Assembly (NCBI GenBank): GCA_964419335.1 | Contig: CAYQOX010000002.1 | Location: 62,001 to 126,000 of the forward strand | DNA length: 64,000 nucleotides | Direction of reading: 5' to 3' | DNA from: CAYQOX01 sp964419335 | GTDB lineage: Bacteria; Hinthialibacterota; Hinthialibacteria; Hinthialibacterales; Hinthialibacteraceae | Shown: in pieces, positions 25,217-33,435 of the stretch | How positions within the stretch are numbered: the stretch's first letter is position 1 | Layout: the number at the start of each line of letters is the position of its first letter | Position numbers and translations under genes: made by a program | Notes under the pieces: generated by a model | Database searches by the model: none | What the model was told of the DNA's origin: nothing | Seen by the model: only the letters and a program-made list of their open reading frames with translations

Positions 25217-26926
25217 TTACACGCATACTTTACGTATGAACCAATACCCCACTGCGTAGAGCATGAAACTAATGGGGATATAAATCAATCCATGGGTTAG
25301 AAACAGAGAAAGGGTTTCCGTCTGTCCCAAGGGCAAAAAGAGCATGACGAGTGGGCTTAGGCTTTTAATGAAAATATAAACCAAACTGTGGGGATACCTC
25401 TCTACAAGCGGTATGAGCCCATAGGGAATCAGGGTATACCCTAAGAGGATTCCCCATGTTAGCACCATCACCCGATTTACGCCGCTTACTGTCAGGGATA
25501 AGAAAGAACCGAGTATGTTAATGAATAACCACTGCACCACGAGGATATAAGAATAGTACGCGAGGTGCACAAAAGTGGGTAAGGGTATTGGCTCATGGTT
25601 TGTGACAAATATCGTGACGAGAAACACAGCCAACAGCACGGGTGGATAAAAGAACGCCAGCGCTCGTAAGCCACTCTGATACATGGCTCCCTGGATTTTT
25701 CCGGCATAAAACTTCCACGGCTGAAACACGGAGGGAATCAATAAATCCCAGGTGTGGTTATCGCGTTCTCCTGCAAAAAGTCCGGCCGCATACAGGGGAA
25801 CCATCTGCATAATAAAAAACAAGGCGAAGACGGCTACCAACCGCCCTTCATACACCGCCGTAAACACGAACATCAAATGGGACAAGACCGCGATCAAATA
25901 CCATGAAGGCAAGGAAAAGGGAGGCCGAGTTGAATGGAAGCCCAATTTCTCTCGAAAATAATAGGGATTGCGGTTATTTTCCAAATTCCATTTCGGTTTC
26001 ACTTCTTTCCGGTTGGAGGTCGTCCTTATTTCTTGGCCTACTTGAAACGAGGTATGAGGGGAAAACTTCCATGGATCATTCTGGGAAGGTTCATATTCGC
26101 ACAGTCCTTTTTGGGCAAAATAAAAAAAGCCGACTGCGATAGCGGTAACGACGAAAAAGCCGATTCCCCCTAAACCGGAGAGCAAAACCTTTCCAACAAT
26201 CTCTAATGTCGAGCTTATAAATGCAACCTGTTGAAACCAGAGCACGACGACTGAGTACACTCCCATAACCATGCCGATAGCAAAAGTAAAAACAAACAAG
26301 ATCAGTAAATAAAAAACAACAATGCTTACATGGGTCGCTAACATAGAACGAAAGAGAGTTTTTGCTGAGATGGCGTGATACAACGAGAAGCAGGCTATTA
26401 TAAAACTAAAATAGAGGATTCCCACAGCCCATAGCCCCACTTCCCAGGGAGAAACCCCGCCCCGTGCAATACACACGCTCACCAAGGGATAAGAGGCTAT
26501 CAAGAAGAGTATCATGATGCCTAGTGTCGAGACCAGTTTCCCGATGAGTATCTTGGTTGGACCTACAGGGGTGCTCAAAAGCAAGGAAAGCGTGTTCTTT
26601 TCTCGCTCCAGGATAAGTGAATGGGAGACCAGTGCGGGAAGGATTAAGAGGACGGCTAGAAGTTCTCCCCCTGCCAAGTAGTAAAACAATTGCCTTCCTG
26701 CGGGAAATGAGGAGGTCTCTTTCACTCCCCAGAACAAGCTCACAGCCAAACTGCCTATGAGAAGAAGCAAGCCCAGCACAACAAAAAATTGCCCGCCGCG
26801 CATATACTTAAAAAACTCTTGAGCCAAGATCGGATTATTAACAAACCACCCCATCCCCTGGCGATAAAACGCTTGAATCTTTTCTTTCCTTGAATGAGTT
26901 TTACTCTTTCTTTGGTCTATCATCAT
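25217..26926 (-). CDS. ABC-2 type transporter permease
   Basis: 569 residues with about 12 hydrophobic helices in two six-helix halves. The first half shows the ABC-2 permease pattern SHSLILEREKNTLSLLLSTPVGPTKILIGKLVSTLG, with the cytosolic coupling motif ('LEREKNTLSLLLSTP') found in permeases of export systems such as NosY- or Gld-type. The second half repeats it (AGLFAGERDNHTWDLLIPSVFQPWKFYAGK). So it may be a fused dimer. The partner ATPase is not beside it: the flanking genes are DUF1207 (convergent) and thioredoxin. The substrate is unknown. Confidence 0.75.
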   Translation of the reverse strand: MMIDQRKSKTHSRKEKIQAFYRQGMGWFVNNPILAQEFFKYMRGGQFFVVLGLLLLIGSLAVSLFWGVKETSSFPAGRQLFYYLAGGELLAVLLILPALVSHSLILEREKNTLSLLLSTPVGPTKILIGKLVSTLGIMILFLIASYPLVSVCIARGGVSPWEVGLWAVGILYFSFIIACFSLYHAISAKTLFRSMLATHVSIVVFYLLILFVFTFAIGMVMGVYSVVVLWFQQVAFISSTLEIVGKVLLSGLGGIGFFVVTAIAVGFFYFAQKGLCEYEPSQNDPWKFSPHTSFQVGQEIRTTSNRKEVKPKWNLENNRNPYYFREKLGFHSTRPPFSLPSWYLIAVLSHLMFVFTAVYEGRLVAVFALFFIMQMVPLYAAGLFAGERDNHTWDLLIPSVFQPWKFYAGKIQGAMYQSGLRALAFFYPPVLLAVFLVTIFVTNHEPIPLPTFVHLAYYSYILVVQWLFINILGSFLSLTVSGVNRVMVLTWGILLGYTLIPYGLIPLVERYPHSLVYIFIKSLSPLVMLFLPLGQTETLSLFLTHGLIYIPISFMLYAVGYWFIRKVCV

Positions 26927-26948
26927 TCTTACGTCTTATCACCATAAC

Positions 26949-26983
26949 AAAAAAGCCGCTGGTGTATCTGACCAACGGCTTTC
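26949..26983. terminator. Bidirectional intrinsic terminator after trxA
   Basis: Stem AAAGCCG (26952-26958) with CGGCTTT (26976-26982), continued inward by GGT/ACC (26961-26963 with 26971-26973). On the minus strand, after trxA, it is followed by T-rich sequence. It separates trxA from the ABC permease, which therefore likely has its own promoter. Confidence 0.8.
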
Positions 26984-27012
26984 TCCTTTTCTAAATTTTG
27001 GTAAGAGATGCA

Positions 27013-27333
27013 TTACCCAATGGCGGCATCCAATGCTTCAGCGAGGGTTGCTTTTGGAGTAAAGCCAATCCACTTGTTTACCACTTCACCATTTTTGATG
27101 ACAACCAGAGTGGGAACGCTCATAATACCAAATTGGGTTGCCAACTCCTGGTTGTTGTCTACATCCACTTTAAACACTTTGGCGCGACCGTTATACTCCT
27201 GGGCGAGTTCGTCCACCAAAGGGGCGATTTTTTGACAAGGTCCGCACCAGGATGCCCCAAAATCTAACAACACGGGAACTTCGGATTCCATCACTTCACT
27301 TTTGAAGTTATCGCTTGATATTTCTGTAGTCAT
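27013..27333 (-). CDS. trxA: Thioredoxin
   Basis: Small cytoplasmic dithiol-disulphide oxidoreductase. 106 residues, the typical length, with the active site WCGPC (Cys30 and Cys33) in LLDFGASWCGPC, the cis-Pro loop SVPTLVV and the conserved buried Asp in VLLDF. No signal peptide. Reduced by thioredoxin reductase, which is not encoded here. Monocistronic: a terminator follows and lexA lies 228 nt upstream on the same strand. Confidence 0.97.
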   Translation of the reverse strand: MTTEISSDNFKSEVMESEVPVLLDFGASWCGPCQKIAPLVDELAQEYNGRAKVFKVDVDNNQELATQFGIMSVPTLVVIKNGEVVNKWIGFTPKATLAEALDAAIG

Positions 27334-27561
27334 AGATCGCTCCTTTTCTTCATTCCGGAAAAATATTTTTAGGTTATATTACAAATTAATTATATAACCC
27401 CACCCTCGAACAAGCAAGGCTATTCTTCCTTTGGTGAATATTCGGGAAAAGAGTTTTTGCATTTGTCTTGTGGAGATGATCGTTTCCTATTTTTACTGGA
27501 GTATTTCGCTGATTCAATTGTATGTTGATAAAATGGGATGGAGTACGGTTTGAATCTTGGT

Positions 27562-28215
27562 TCAAAGTGATCGAATCACCCCAACCACAATCCCAATCAA
27601 GGCTACACTTTGCCCATATTCTTCTCCCCCCAGATTGGGAATTCGAATGGGTTGATAAGCCGAATTCGCCGGTTCGAGCAACAATTCATCTTTCGTGAAG
27701 CGATAACGTTTTACGGTGGCTTCCTCTTCATGACGGGCGACGACAATGTCTCCATCTTGGGCATGGTTTTGGGTACGGACAACAACAATATCACCGTCGT
27801 GAATGCCTGCCCCAATCATGCTGTCACCACGCACTTTGAGGCCAAAAAGTTCTTCTTCTTTTCCCCGAAGACTAAAAAAAGTTGGATCCACGGTGAGTTC
27901 ATCTTCGCGAATATCGGAGGCGGCAAGATTAAGAGGCCCTGCAGGGATATGGCCAAGGATGGGGAGTTGATAAGGTCGTTTTGTCTTTTTTGTTTCCGTT
28001 TCGTTTTGTACACGTTTTACCCCCCGAGATTTTCCCGGATCGATATCCAAATAGCCCATTTTTTTTAAGCGATGGATATGGTACCGTGCCCCATTGGTTG
28101 ATGAGATCGAAAAAGTTTTACAAATCTCTCTCAACGTCGGTGGGAAGCCATTCTCGCGAATGGCGCGATCAATAAATTCAAGGATTTCTTTTTGCCGGGT
28201 CGTGAGTTTGATCAT
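27562..28215 (-). CDS. lexA: LexA SOS repressor
   Basis: Transcriptional repressor of DNA-damage genes, inactivated by RecA-stimulated self-cleavage. 217 residues from the ATG at 28215, which has a GGAGGG site 7 nt upstream. Earlier in-frame ATGs lack one. The N-terminal winged helix (residues 1-65, LTTRQKEILEFIDRAI...FPPTLREICKTFSISS) is followed by the linker, with the cleavage bond Ala92-Gly93 in HIPAGPL, and the peptidase domain with Ser132 in GDSMIGAGI and Lys169 in EATVKRYR. All catalytic elements are intact. Candidate autoregulatory repeats lie upstream at 28243-28273. Confidence 0.95.
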   Translation of the reverse strand: MIKLTTRQKEILEFIDRAIRENGFPPTLREICKTFSISSTNGARYHIHRLKKMGYLDIDPGKSRGVKRVQNETETKKTKRPYQLPILGHIPAGPLNLAASDIREDELTVDPTFFSLRGKEEELFGLKVRGDSMIGAGIHDGDIVVVRTQNHAQDGDIVVARHEEEATVKRYRFTKDELLLEPANSAYQPIRIPNLGGEEYGQSVALIGIVVGVIRSL

Positions 28216-28242
28216 TATGAGTCCCTCCATTGCATGCACAGA

Positions 28243-28273
28243 TGTTCACTATCTTACTTTGTTCATTTGTTCA
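28243..28273 (-). promoter_or_regulatory. Candidate LexA operator / tandem repeats upstream of lexA
   Basis: On the plus strand two adjacent copies of TTTGTTCA (28258-28265 and 28266-28273) follow a third TGTTCA at 28243-28248. On the lexA strand this reads as three TGAACA elements 28-58 nt before the start. GTTC/GAAC half-sites are typical of LexA boxes in several phyla (for example direct GTTC repeats in alphaproteobacteria), but the spacing here (4 and 13 nt between GTTC cores) fits no standard operator I know. Confidence 0.4.
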
Positions 28274-28403
28274 ATGTCAAGCCCACACTCACCACTTCGC
28301 GAACGATCCCTAACAAATTTTTCTTGTATTGGGATACAATCTTTGTTAAGGTGAAATACCAATTTGAAGGAAATGATTTTGGATCAATGATTGGAGAAGA
28401 AGG

Positions 28404-29042
28404 ATGGATTTATTTTCCCGCTCATCCGAGGATGGATTTACATTAATCGAATTACTGATTGTGGTGGCCATCATTGGCATCCTCGCTGCCATCGCGGTTC
28501 CTAATTTCCTCAACGCGCAGGTGAGAGCAAAAATTGCTCGGGTTTATGCTGATCTACGCAGCATACGAACTTCGCTCAACATGTACCAGGTCGATAATGG
28601 GCGCTATATCATGGATCCTACCGAGATGGGACAGCTTGGTATTTATCAACGCGGTGCACGGGTTTGGGGACAATTAACCACACCAGTCAATTATATCTCT
28701 CCCAATGCTTTTTTAGATCCCTTCATTCCTCAAGAAAATCCCGGTCCGACCAATGCCGCTTGGGAAGCGGTGATGGATGGAGTTTATCATTACCGGAATA
28801 TTAGATGGATGCGTGAGGTGGATAATCAGGGGGCGGCCTCCAATGCACATCCCAGTGCCGACATTGTTGCCCGCAGCCCGGGTCCCGACCGTTGGTATAT
28901 TCATTCGCCCCAAAGGCTTATGAATTGGATGGCCTATGATGCAACCAACGGCTTGAATAGCATAGGCGACATCATGGTTACCGATGGGGGGATACTTGGA
29001 AAAGGATTCCAAGGGCAAGAAGGGACACCTGATGGCTTTTAG
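28404..29042 (+). CDS. Type IV pilin / type II pseudopilin-like protein 1
   Basis: 212 residues. A short leader (10 residues) ends at Gly11, followed by FTLIELLIVVAIIGILAAIAVPNFLNA with Glu5 of the mature form intact, so it is a prepilin-peptidase substrate. The mature protein begins with the long membrane-spanning helix and continues to a C-terminal globular part with TTPVNYISPNAFLDPFIP and repeated W and GP residues. The same block 'LTTPV.Y(I/M)S..P.DPF' occurs in the other two pilins. Divergent from lexA. It is unlinked to pilus assembly genes in the window. Such proteins are abundant in PVC-like and candidate phyla and may be secreted scaffolds rather than true pilins. Confidence 0.82.
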   Translation: MDLFSRSSEDGFTLIELLIVVAIIGILAAIAVPNFLNAQVRAKIARVYADLRSIRTSLNMYQVDNGRYIMDPTEMGQLGIYQRGARVWGQLTTPVNYISPNAFLDPFIPQENPGPTNAAWEAVMDGVYHYRNIRWMREVDNQGAASNAHPSADIVARSPGPDRWYIHSPQRLMNWMAYDATNGLNSIGDIMVTDGGILGKGFQGQEGTPDGF

Positions 29043-29060
29043 TGACGGGTCATCATGCTA

Positions 29061-29074
29061 GGGGTGGTGTTTGC
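29061..29074 (+). promoter_or_regulatory. Weak sigma-54-like element before pilin-like gene 2
   Basis: GG and GC are 10 nt apart (29061-29062 and 29073-29074) and the downstream half reads TTTGCT. The -24 half (AGGGGTG) is poor, so this could be chance. It lies about 95 nt upstream of the 29170 start. Confidence 0.25.
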
Positions 29075-29169
29075 TCTTTTTTAAGCCTTGAACTTCATTG
29101 TCTTTTAAACAATGACAGGAAACGAAAGAACGTCAAGATTTTTTCTGAATTATGGGAAGGAAAAGACAT

Positions 29170-29802
29170 ATGAGTATTCAATTATCTTCTTCGACCGCAG
29201 CCAAGGGATTTACATTAATCGAATTACTGATTGTGGTGGCTATCATTGGCATCCTCGCTGCTATCGCGGTTCCTAATTTCCTCAACGCGCAAATCCGTTC
29301 GAAACATTCACGGGTGCTCGCCGACATGCGAAATATTGCCACCGCCATAGAAATGTATAGTTTAGATGAAGGCCGCGGGCCGATTGGCTCGCTGGAAGGT
29401 ATGTCGTTAGGGTTCTGGGAACATGGCAATCGCCAGGCCCTGTTACGATTAACGACTCCTGTTTCTTACATGAGTAACATCCCGCATGATCCCTTTATGA
29501 AAGCCCCGGGGGGCACACGCGAATCGGATACGGTGCGTGCTACTTTTACTTACAATAATGTGCAAAATCCAGACTGGCGTTCGGGACGCTGGCAAAGTGT
29601 CTATGATGCAGGTTACATGTGGTACATGTTTTCCCCGGGCCCTGCTAATACTCAAGGTGCTCCCTGGCCAGATTATCTAATGGCCGCCCAAGCCGGGTGG
29701 GGCAGCGCCGATCCCCACGATCGAGTTTATGCTCCAAGTAATGGAATTAGCTCGGATGGGTGGATTATCCACACCAGTAAAGGGCAATACCCTGATAATT
29801 AA
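29170..29802 (+). CDS. Type IV pilin / type II pseudopilin-like protein 2
   Basis: 210 residues from the ATG at 29170, which has AAGGAAAAG upstream. The upstream in-frame ATG at 29152 does not. Prepilin cleavage after Gly13, then FTLIELLIVVAIIGILAAIAVPNFLNAQ, identical to pilin 1. Glu5 is present. The globular part has LLRLTTPVSYMSNIPHDPFMKAPGG and a Trp-rich end. Its first 86 nt of mature sequence differ from pilin 1 by only two bases although the rest has diverged, suggesting recombination between the genes. It follows pilin 1 on the same strand, 127 nt away. Confidence 0.82.
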   Translation: MSIQLSSSTAAKGFTLIELLIVVAIIGILAAIAVPNFLNAQIRSKHSRVLADMRNIATAIEMYSLDEGRGPIGSLEGMSLGFWEHGNRQALLRLTTPVSYMSNIPHDPFMKAPGGTRESDTVRATFTYNNVQNPDWRSGRWQSVYDAGYMWYMFSPGPANTQGAPWPDYLMAAQAGWGSADPHDRVYAPSNGISSDGWIIHTSKGQYPDN

Positions 29803-29856
29803 TCTTGTCTAAAAAATTGCCTGCGGGTAATATAACTTACTTTTTTGGAGGAATTT

Positions 29857-32800
29857 ATGACGAACTATTTGTATCGAGCAACTTTGATTATCTCAGCACT
29901 ATGTTTCTTTTTGAGTGCAACCTCCTTACCAACATGCTCTCAGGATATCACTTCCGGTTTGGAAGGGTATTGGAACTTCGATGAGTATGATGGTGGGGAT
30001 GCGGTGGATGTTTCTGACAATGGCCGTGATGCCTTCATTAACGCGGGACAGCCTATCGCTGCGGCCGGGATCAAAGGAAACGCCGTCTACTTGGATGGGA
30101 CTTCCGACTTTCTGACACCATGGGAAGGCGTCCAAGGGAATGATCCTCGCACCATCGTTCTTTGGGTTAAAACCACGGACGTTGGCAATGGTCTCGTCGG
30201 ATGGGGAGAAACCGGAACCGCGACCAAATGGCATTTACGAATTAATAACGATGCCAGCCAGCCAGACGAAAGTGTCGTGGGTTCGGTTCGTACAGAATAC
30301 CAGGGAAGTCAAACCATCGGCACGAAAAATGTAGACGATGGGGAGTGGCACATGGTGGCTTCGGTCTTCGAGGGGCAATATCCCACCGATGTGATCCATT
30401 ATGTGGATGGTGAAATGGATCCCACCAAATATATCGTGGATGAAACTCTGGAAATTGATACAGTTACCAATACTGAAGAAGAGAATGTCACCATAGGCAG
30501 CCGTAATCAAGGAGGGACATTCGATCGCATTGTGGGCACATTGGATGAGGTTCGTATCTACAGCCGTGCCTTGAGTGAAGAAGACATCAAGGCGCTTTAT
30601 GAAGAAGCCACGGAAGTAGACCAAGTGGTTGCCCAGCGTTCCTTCAGCCATGAATTTGTCGGCCCTGGACAAAGCATCGAAGTCACGATTGAGATTCCTG
30701 AGGGTGTCGCAGCCACATTGATCGAAGAACTGCCCGCCGGCTGGACAGCGAGTGATGTTAGTCATGACGGCACGGTCGAGGGCGGCGAGATTGTGTGGGA
30801 ACTGACTCCCGAGGTCACTAGCGTCTCCTATACCGCCACTGTGAGCGAAGGAGCGGATGATCTCTTTCATGGAACCCTGGATGGAATCATAACCGGCGGC
30901 GAGGTTCAAATCCTTGTTCTTGGCGGCGAGGTCGGTGAATTTGACTTTCACGCGGATATCGGAAACACCGGAGTAGAAGGGGACGCCTCTTTTAGTAATG
31001 GGGAATATAGTGTCCTTGGCGGCGGTGCGGATGTATGGGGAACTGCCGACGGTTTTCATTTTCTGTTTAGTGAAATGACAGGTCCCTTTGTCATTAAAGG
31101 CAATGCGTTTTTACACCAATTTGATAGTGATAGTGACTGGGTGAAAGGTGGGCTGATGGTGCGCAACAACCTGACACCCGGCTCCTCTTATGCATTCAAT
31201 CTAATACGTACCGATCTCCAATTAGCGACCCAAGCCCGCGAATCCCAAGGGATTTCCGCCTTCACAGTACAGGATTTAACCGACGATCAGTTTGGCGATA
31301 TGGAAATCGAGCGCAGCGGGAACACCATCAATTTTTACTACCTTAATATCGATGGTGAGCGGCTTCCTGCCGGCTCTGTGGATCTGGAAGATTTGGAAGA
31401 TCCTGTTTATGTCGGTTTGGCGTGTACTTCTCACTCTCCCGGTAATTTGAGTGAATTACTGTTTTCTGATCTTGAAATTGAACTTATTCCCTTCGAAGCC
31501 AAGCGTTCATGGGTAGTAACAGATGACGAGGAGATTGAGCCCGGATCCCAAGTCACGGTGACAGTGGACTTATTCGCGCGCGAAACCCAGGATATAGAAA
31601 CACTAGAGACCCCACCCGCGGGCTGGGAAGTGTCTTCTATCCAAGCTAGCCACGGAGAGGCCGCTTTGTCGGGGGATTCCATCGAATGGACGATCGAGGA
31701 ACATCAAGGCAGTGCTACCCTGACGTATGATATTACAGTCGGAAGTGATGTTTGGATTGGCACTCTTAGCGGGACAGCAAACGGGAATCCCATTGAAGGA
31801 ATGACCCAGATTCCTGTTCCTCTTGGGGAACGTGCCGAATTCGAAGCCCTGGCCTGGTGGCGCTTTGAAGAAGGTTCGGCTGGTGATACCGCCTCAACCA
31901 TAAGGGATTATGGCGCAGATGGACCATCCGAGGGTGAGTTTGGCGGTCAAGCACAAAACAATCCAGTCTATGTTTCTGTCGATGAAGACTTGCAAACCAT
32001 TTCGGGGTTGGAAAACCATCTGGCGCTCCAATTTAACGGTCTTGATCAAGAAATTACCGGGATTGATGCTTTACCCGTTGGACCTGGGAGTGTATTCACA
32101 GTCGAAGCCATTATTCGATGGGCAGGTCCCACCGGCAACACCAATGTCTTGCTTCAGCAGGAGGATGGGATCGGTATCGGCCGTTCTTGGCTGACGGTGC
32201 AGGATTCAGGATTAATGCAGGCTTACATCGGCGGTACAGCGACCCAAGTTGGAGGGACTGCGGTTCCGATCGACGAATGGGTTTATGTAGGTGTAACGTA
32301 TGACAAAGGTGTACTCGTTACTTGGATGGATAATGACCTGTCTGATGGCATCGATCCGGGTACCTACTCAAACTTCAACCTGGTGGAAATGGAGACCAAT
32401 GATGGCGGTTTGATCATAGGAAACCACAAGAGTTTTACCGATTTCTTTAATGGTGAGATCGCAGAACTGCGTATAACCACCGCGGGACTGAAGAACGTTT
32501 CTCCTGAAATGCTCGAAGATCGTTTGAGCCTTATCGGGGAAGACGCTGAGGCTAGTGAGCCAGCCGCGGAAACGTATGCATGGTGGCGCTTTGAAGAAGG
32601 GATAGAGGGTGAAGTCCCTGATCAGATCCAAGACTTTGGTGCGGATGGTGCCTCGAGTGGCGATATGGTCGCAGACGTGTTCGGCAACCCCGAATTTACC
32701 TCAGTGGAGTCTCCACGCTTGTTGAATCCGGGTAAAGTGGAAGACGCTATGGCCATTCATATGAATGGAACGGATACGGAATTTTTCACGCCTCCGGTGG

Positions 32801-33297
32801 TGCTTGATGAAAACAGCACCTTCACTTGTGAAGCTATCTTCACGTGGGAAGGCGACCCCGGTGCTGGTGTTGCGATTTTTCAACAATTCGATGGAATTGG
32901 AGACGGTCGGACTTGGCTGTATCTCACCAGTGAGGGGAATTTATCTTCGTACGTCGGCGGAGGACCCACCACAATCACAGACATCACAGTTCCTGTGGAT
33001 CAATGGTGTTATGGTGCGGTTTCTTATGATGAAGGGCAAGTCATTGTGTGGTTGGATACCGATCTTTCCGATGGCATTCAACCCACTTCTCACTTTGCAA
33101 CCACCTTCCGCACTTTTGAAGAGAACGATGCCGATTTTGTGATCGGAAATCACAAGGCACAGGAGAATCGCATTTGGAATGGATTGATTGCTGAATTACG
33201 TTTTACACAGGGATCAGTCCTCAATTGGGCAGAATCACCTAACTCCTACTTCCAAGTTGGAGAGGCGGTTCCAGTTCAAGATTGGTCCTTGTATTAA
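29857..33297 (+). CDS. Large secreted LamG-repeat protein with C-terminal DW-Y motif
   Basis: 1146 residues from the ATG at 29857 with a GGAGG site 5 nt upstream. A signal peptide occupies residues 7-27. Three LamG/concanavalin-A-like domains lie at about 30-235, 650-875 and 900-1130, each with GLEGYWNFDE or AWWRFEEG openings and DEVRIYSRALSEEDI-like endings in the first. Between them are two beta-sandwich repeats (PPAGWEVSSIQASHGEA-type, near 265-345 and 550-630) and a DUF1080-like laminin domain. It should bind glycan or protein outside the cell. No catalytic domain is seen. The C-terminus is VQDWSLY. A terminator follows at 33325-33357. Confidence 0.8.
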   Translation: MTNYLYRATLIISALCFFLSATSLPTCSQDITSGLEGYWNFDEYDGGDAVDVSDNGRDAFINAGQPIAAAGIKGNAVYLDGTSDFLTPWEGVQGNDPRTIVLWVKTTDVGNGLVGWGETGTATKWHLRINNDASQPDESVVGSVRTEYQGSQTIGTKNVDDGEWHMVASVFEGQYPTDVIHYVDGEMDPTKYIVDETLEIDTVTNTEEENVTIGSRNQGGTFDRIVGTLDEVRIYSRALSEEDIKALYEEATEVDQVVAQRSFSHEFVGPGQSIEVTIEIPEGVAATLIEELPAGWTASDVSHDGTVEGGEIVWELTPEVTSVSYTATVSEGADDLFHGTLDGIITGGEVQILVLGGEVGEFDFHADIGNTGVEGDASFSNGEYSVLGGGADVWGTADGFHFLFSEMTGPFVIKGNAFLHQFDSDSDWVKGGLMVRNNLTPGSSYAFNLIRTDLQLATQARESQGISAFTVQDLTDDQFGDMEIERSGNTINFYYLNIDGERLPAGSVDLEDLEDPVYVGLACTSHSPGNLSELLFSDLEIELIPFEAKRSWVVTDDEEIEPGSQVTVTVDLFARETQDIETLETPPAGWEVSSIQASHGEAALSGDSIEWTIEEHQGSATLTYDITVGSDVWIGTLSGTANGNPIEGMTQIPVPLGERAEFEALAWWRFEEGSAGDTASTIRDYGADGPSEGEFGGQAQNNPVYVSVDEDLQTISGLENHLALQFNGLDQEITGIDALPVGPGSVFTVEAIIRWAGPTGNTNVLLQQEDGIGIGRSWLTVQDSGLMQAYIGGTATQVGGTAVPIDEWVYVGVTYDKGVLVTWMDNDLSDGIDPGTYSNFNLVEMETNDGGLIIGNHKSFTDFFNGEIAELRITTAGLKNVSPEMLEDRLSLIGEDAEASEPAAETYAWWRFEEGIEGEVPDQIQDFGADGASSGDMVADVFGNPEFTSVESPRLLNPGKVEDAMAIHMNGTDTEFFTPPVVLDENSTFTCEAIFTWEGDPGAGVAIFQQFDGIGDGRTWLYLTSEGNLSSYVGGGPTTITDITVPVDQWCYGAVSYDEGQVIVWLDTDLSDGIQPTSHFATTFRTFEENDADFVIGNHKAQENRIWNGLIAELRFTQGSVLNWAESPNSYFQVGEAVPVQDWSLY

Positions 33298-33324
33298 TCA
33301 ATTTCATGGGGTGAACACAGAGAG

Positions 33325-33357
33325 CGGGGCGTGGTCAGTAGAATCTACCACGCCTCG
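33325..33357 (+). terminator. Hairpin terminator after the LamG gene
   Basis: Stem GGCGTGGT (33328-33335) with ACCACGCC (33347-33354), extendable outward by CG/CG past a single mismatch to 33325 and 33357. The loop is 11 nt. Downstream is T-rich without a pure T run, so termination efficiency is uncertain. Confidence 0.65.
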
Positions 33358-33435
33358 TGTATTTATCTCTATTTCAATCGAGGGAACTTTTGTGATAAGG
33401 TTATGAAAAGTCGATATAATTCTAAGGGGAGGATC

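Noticed and set aside
29096..29114. Terminator between pilins 1 and 2
   Set aside because: A 6-bp AT-rich CATTGT/ACAATG stem without a following T run is too weak.
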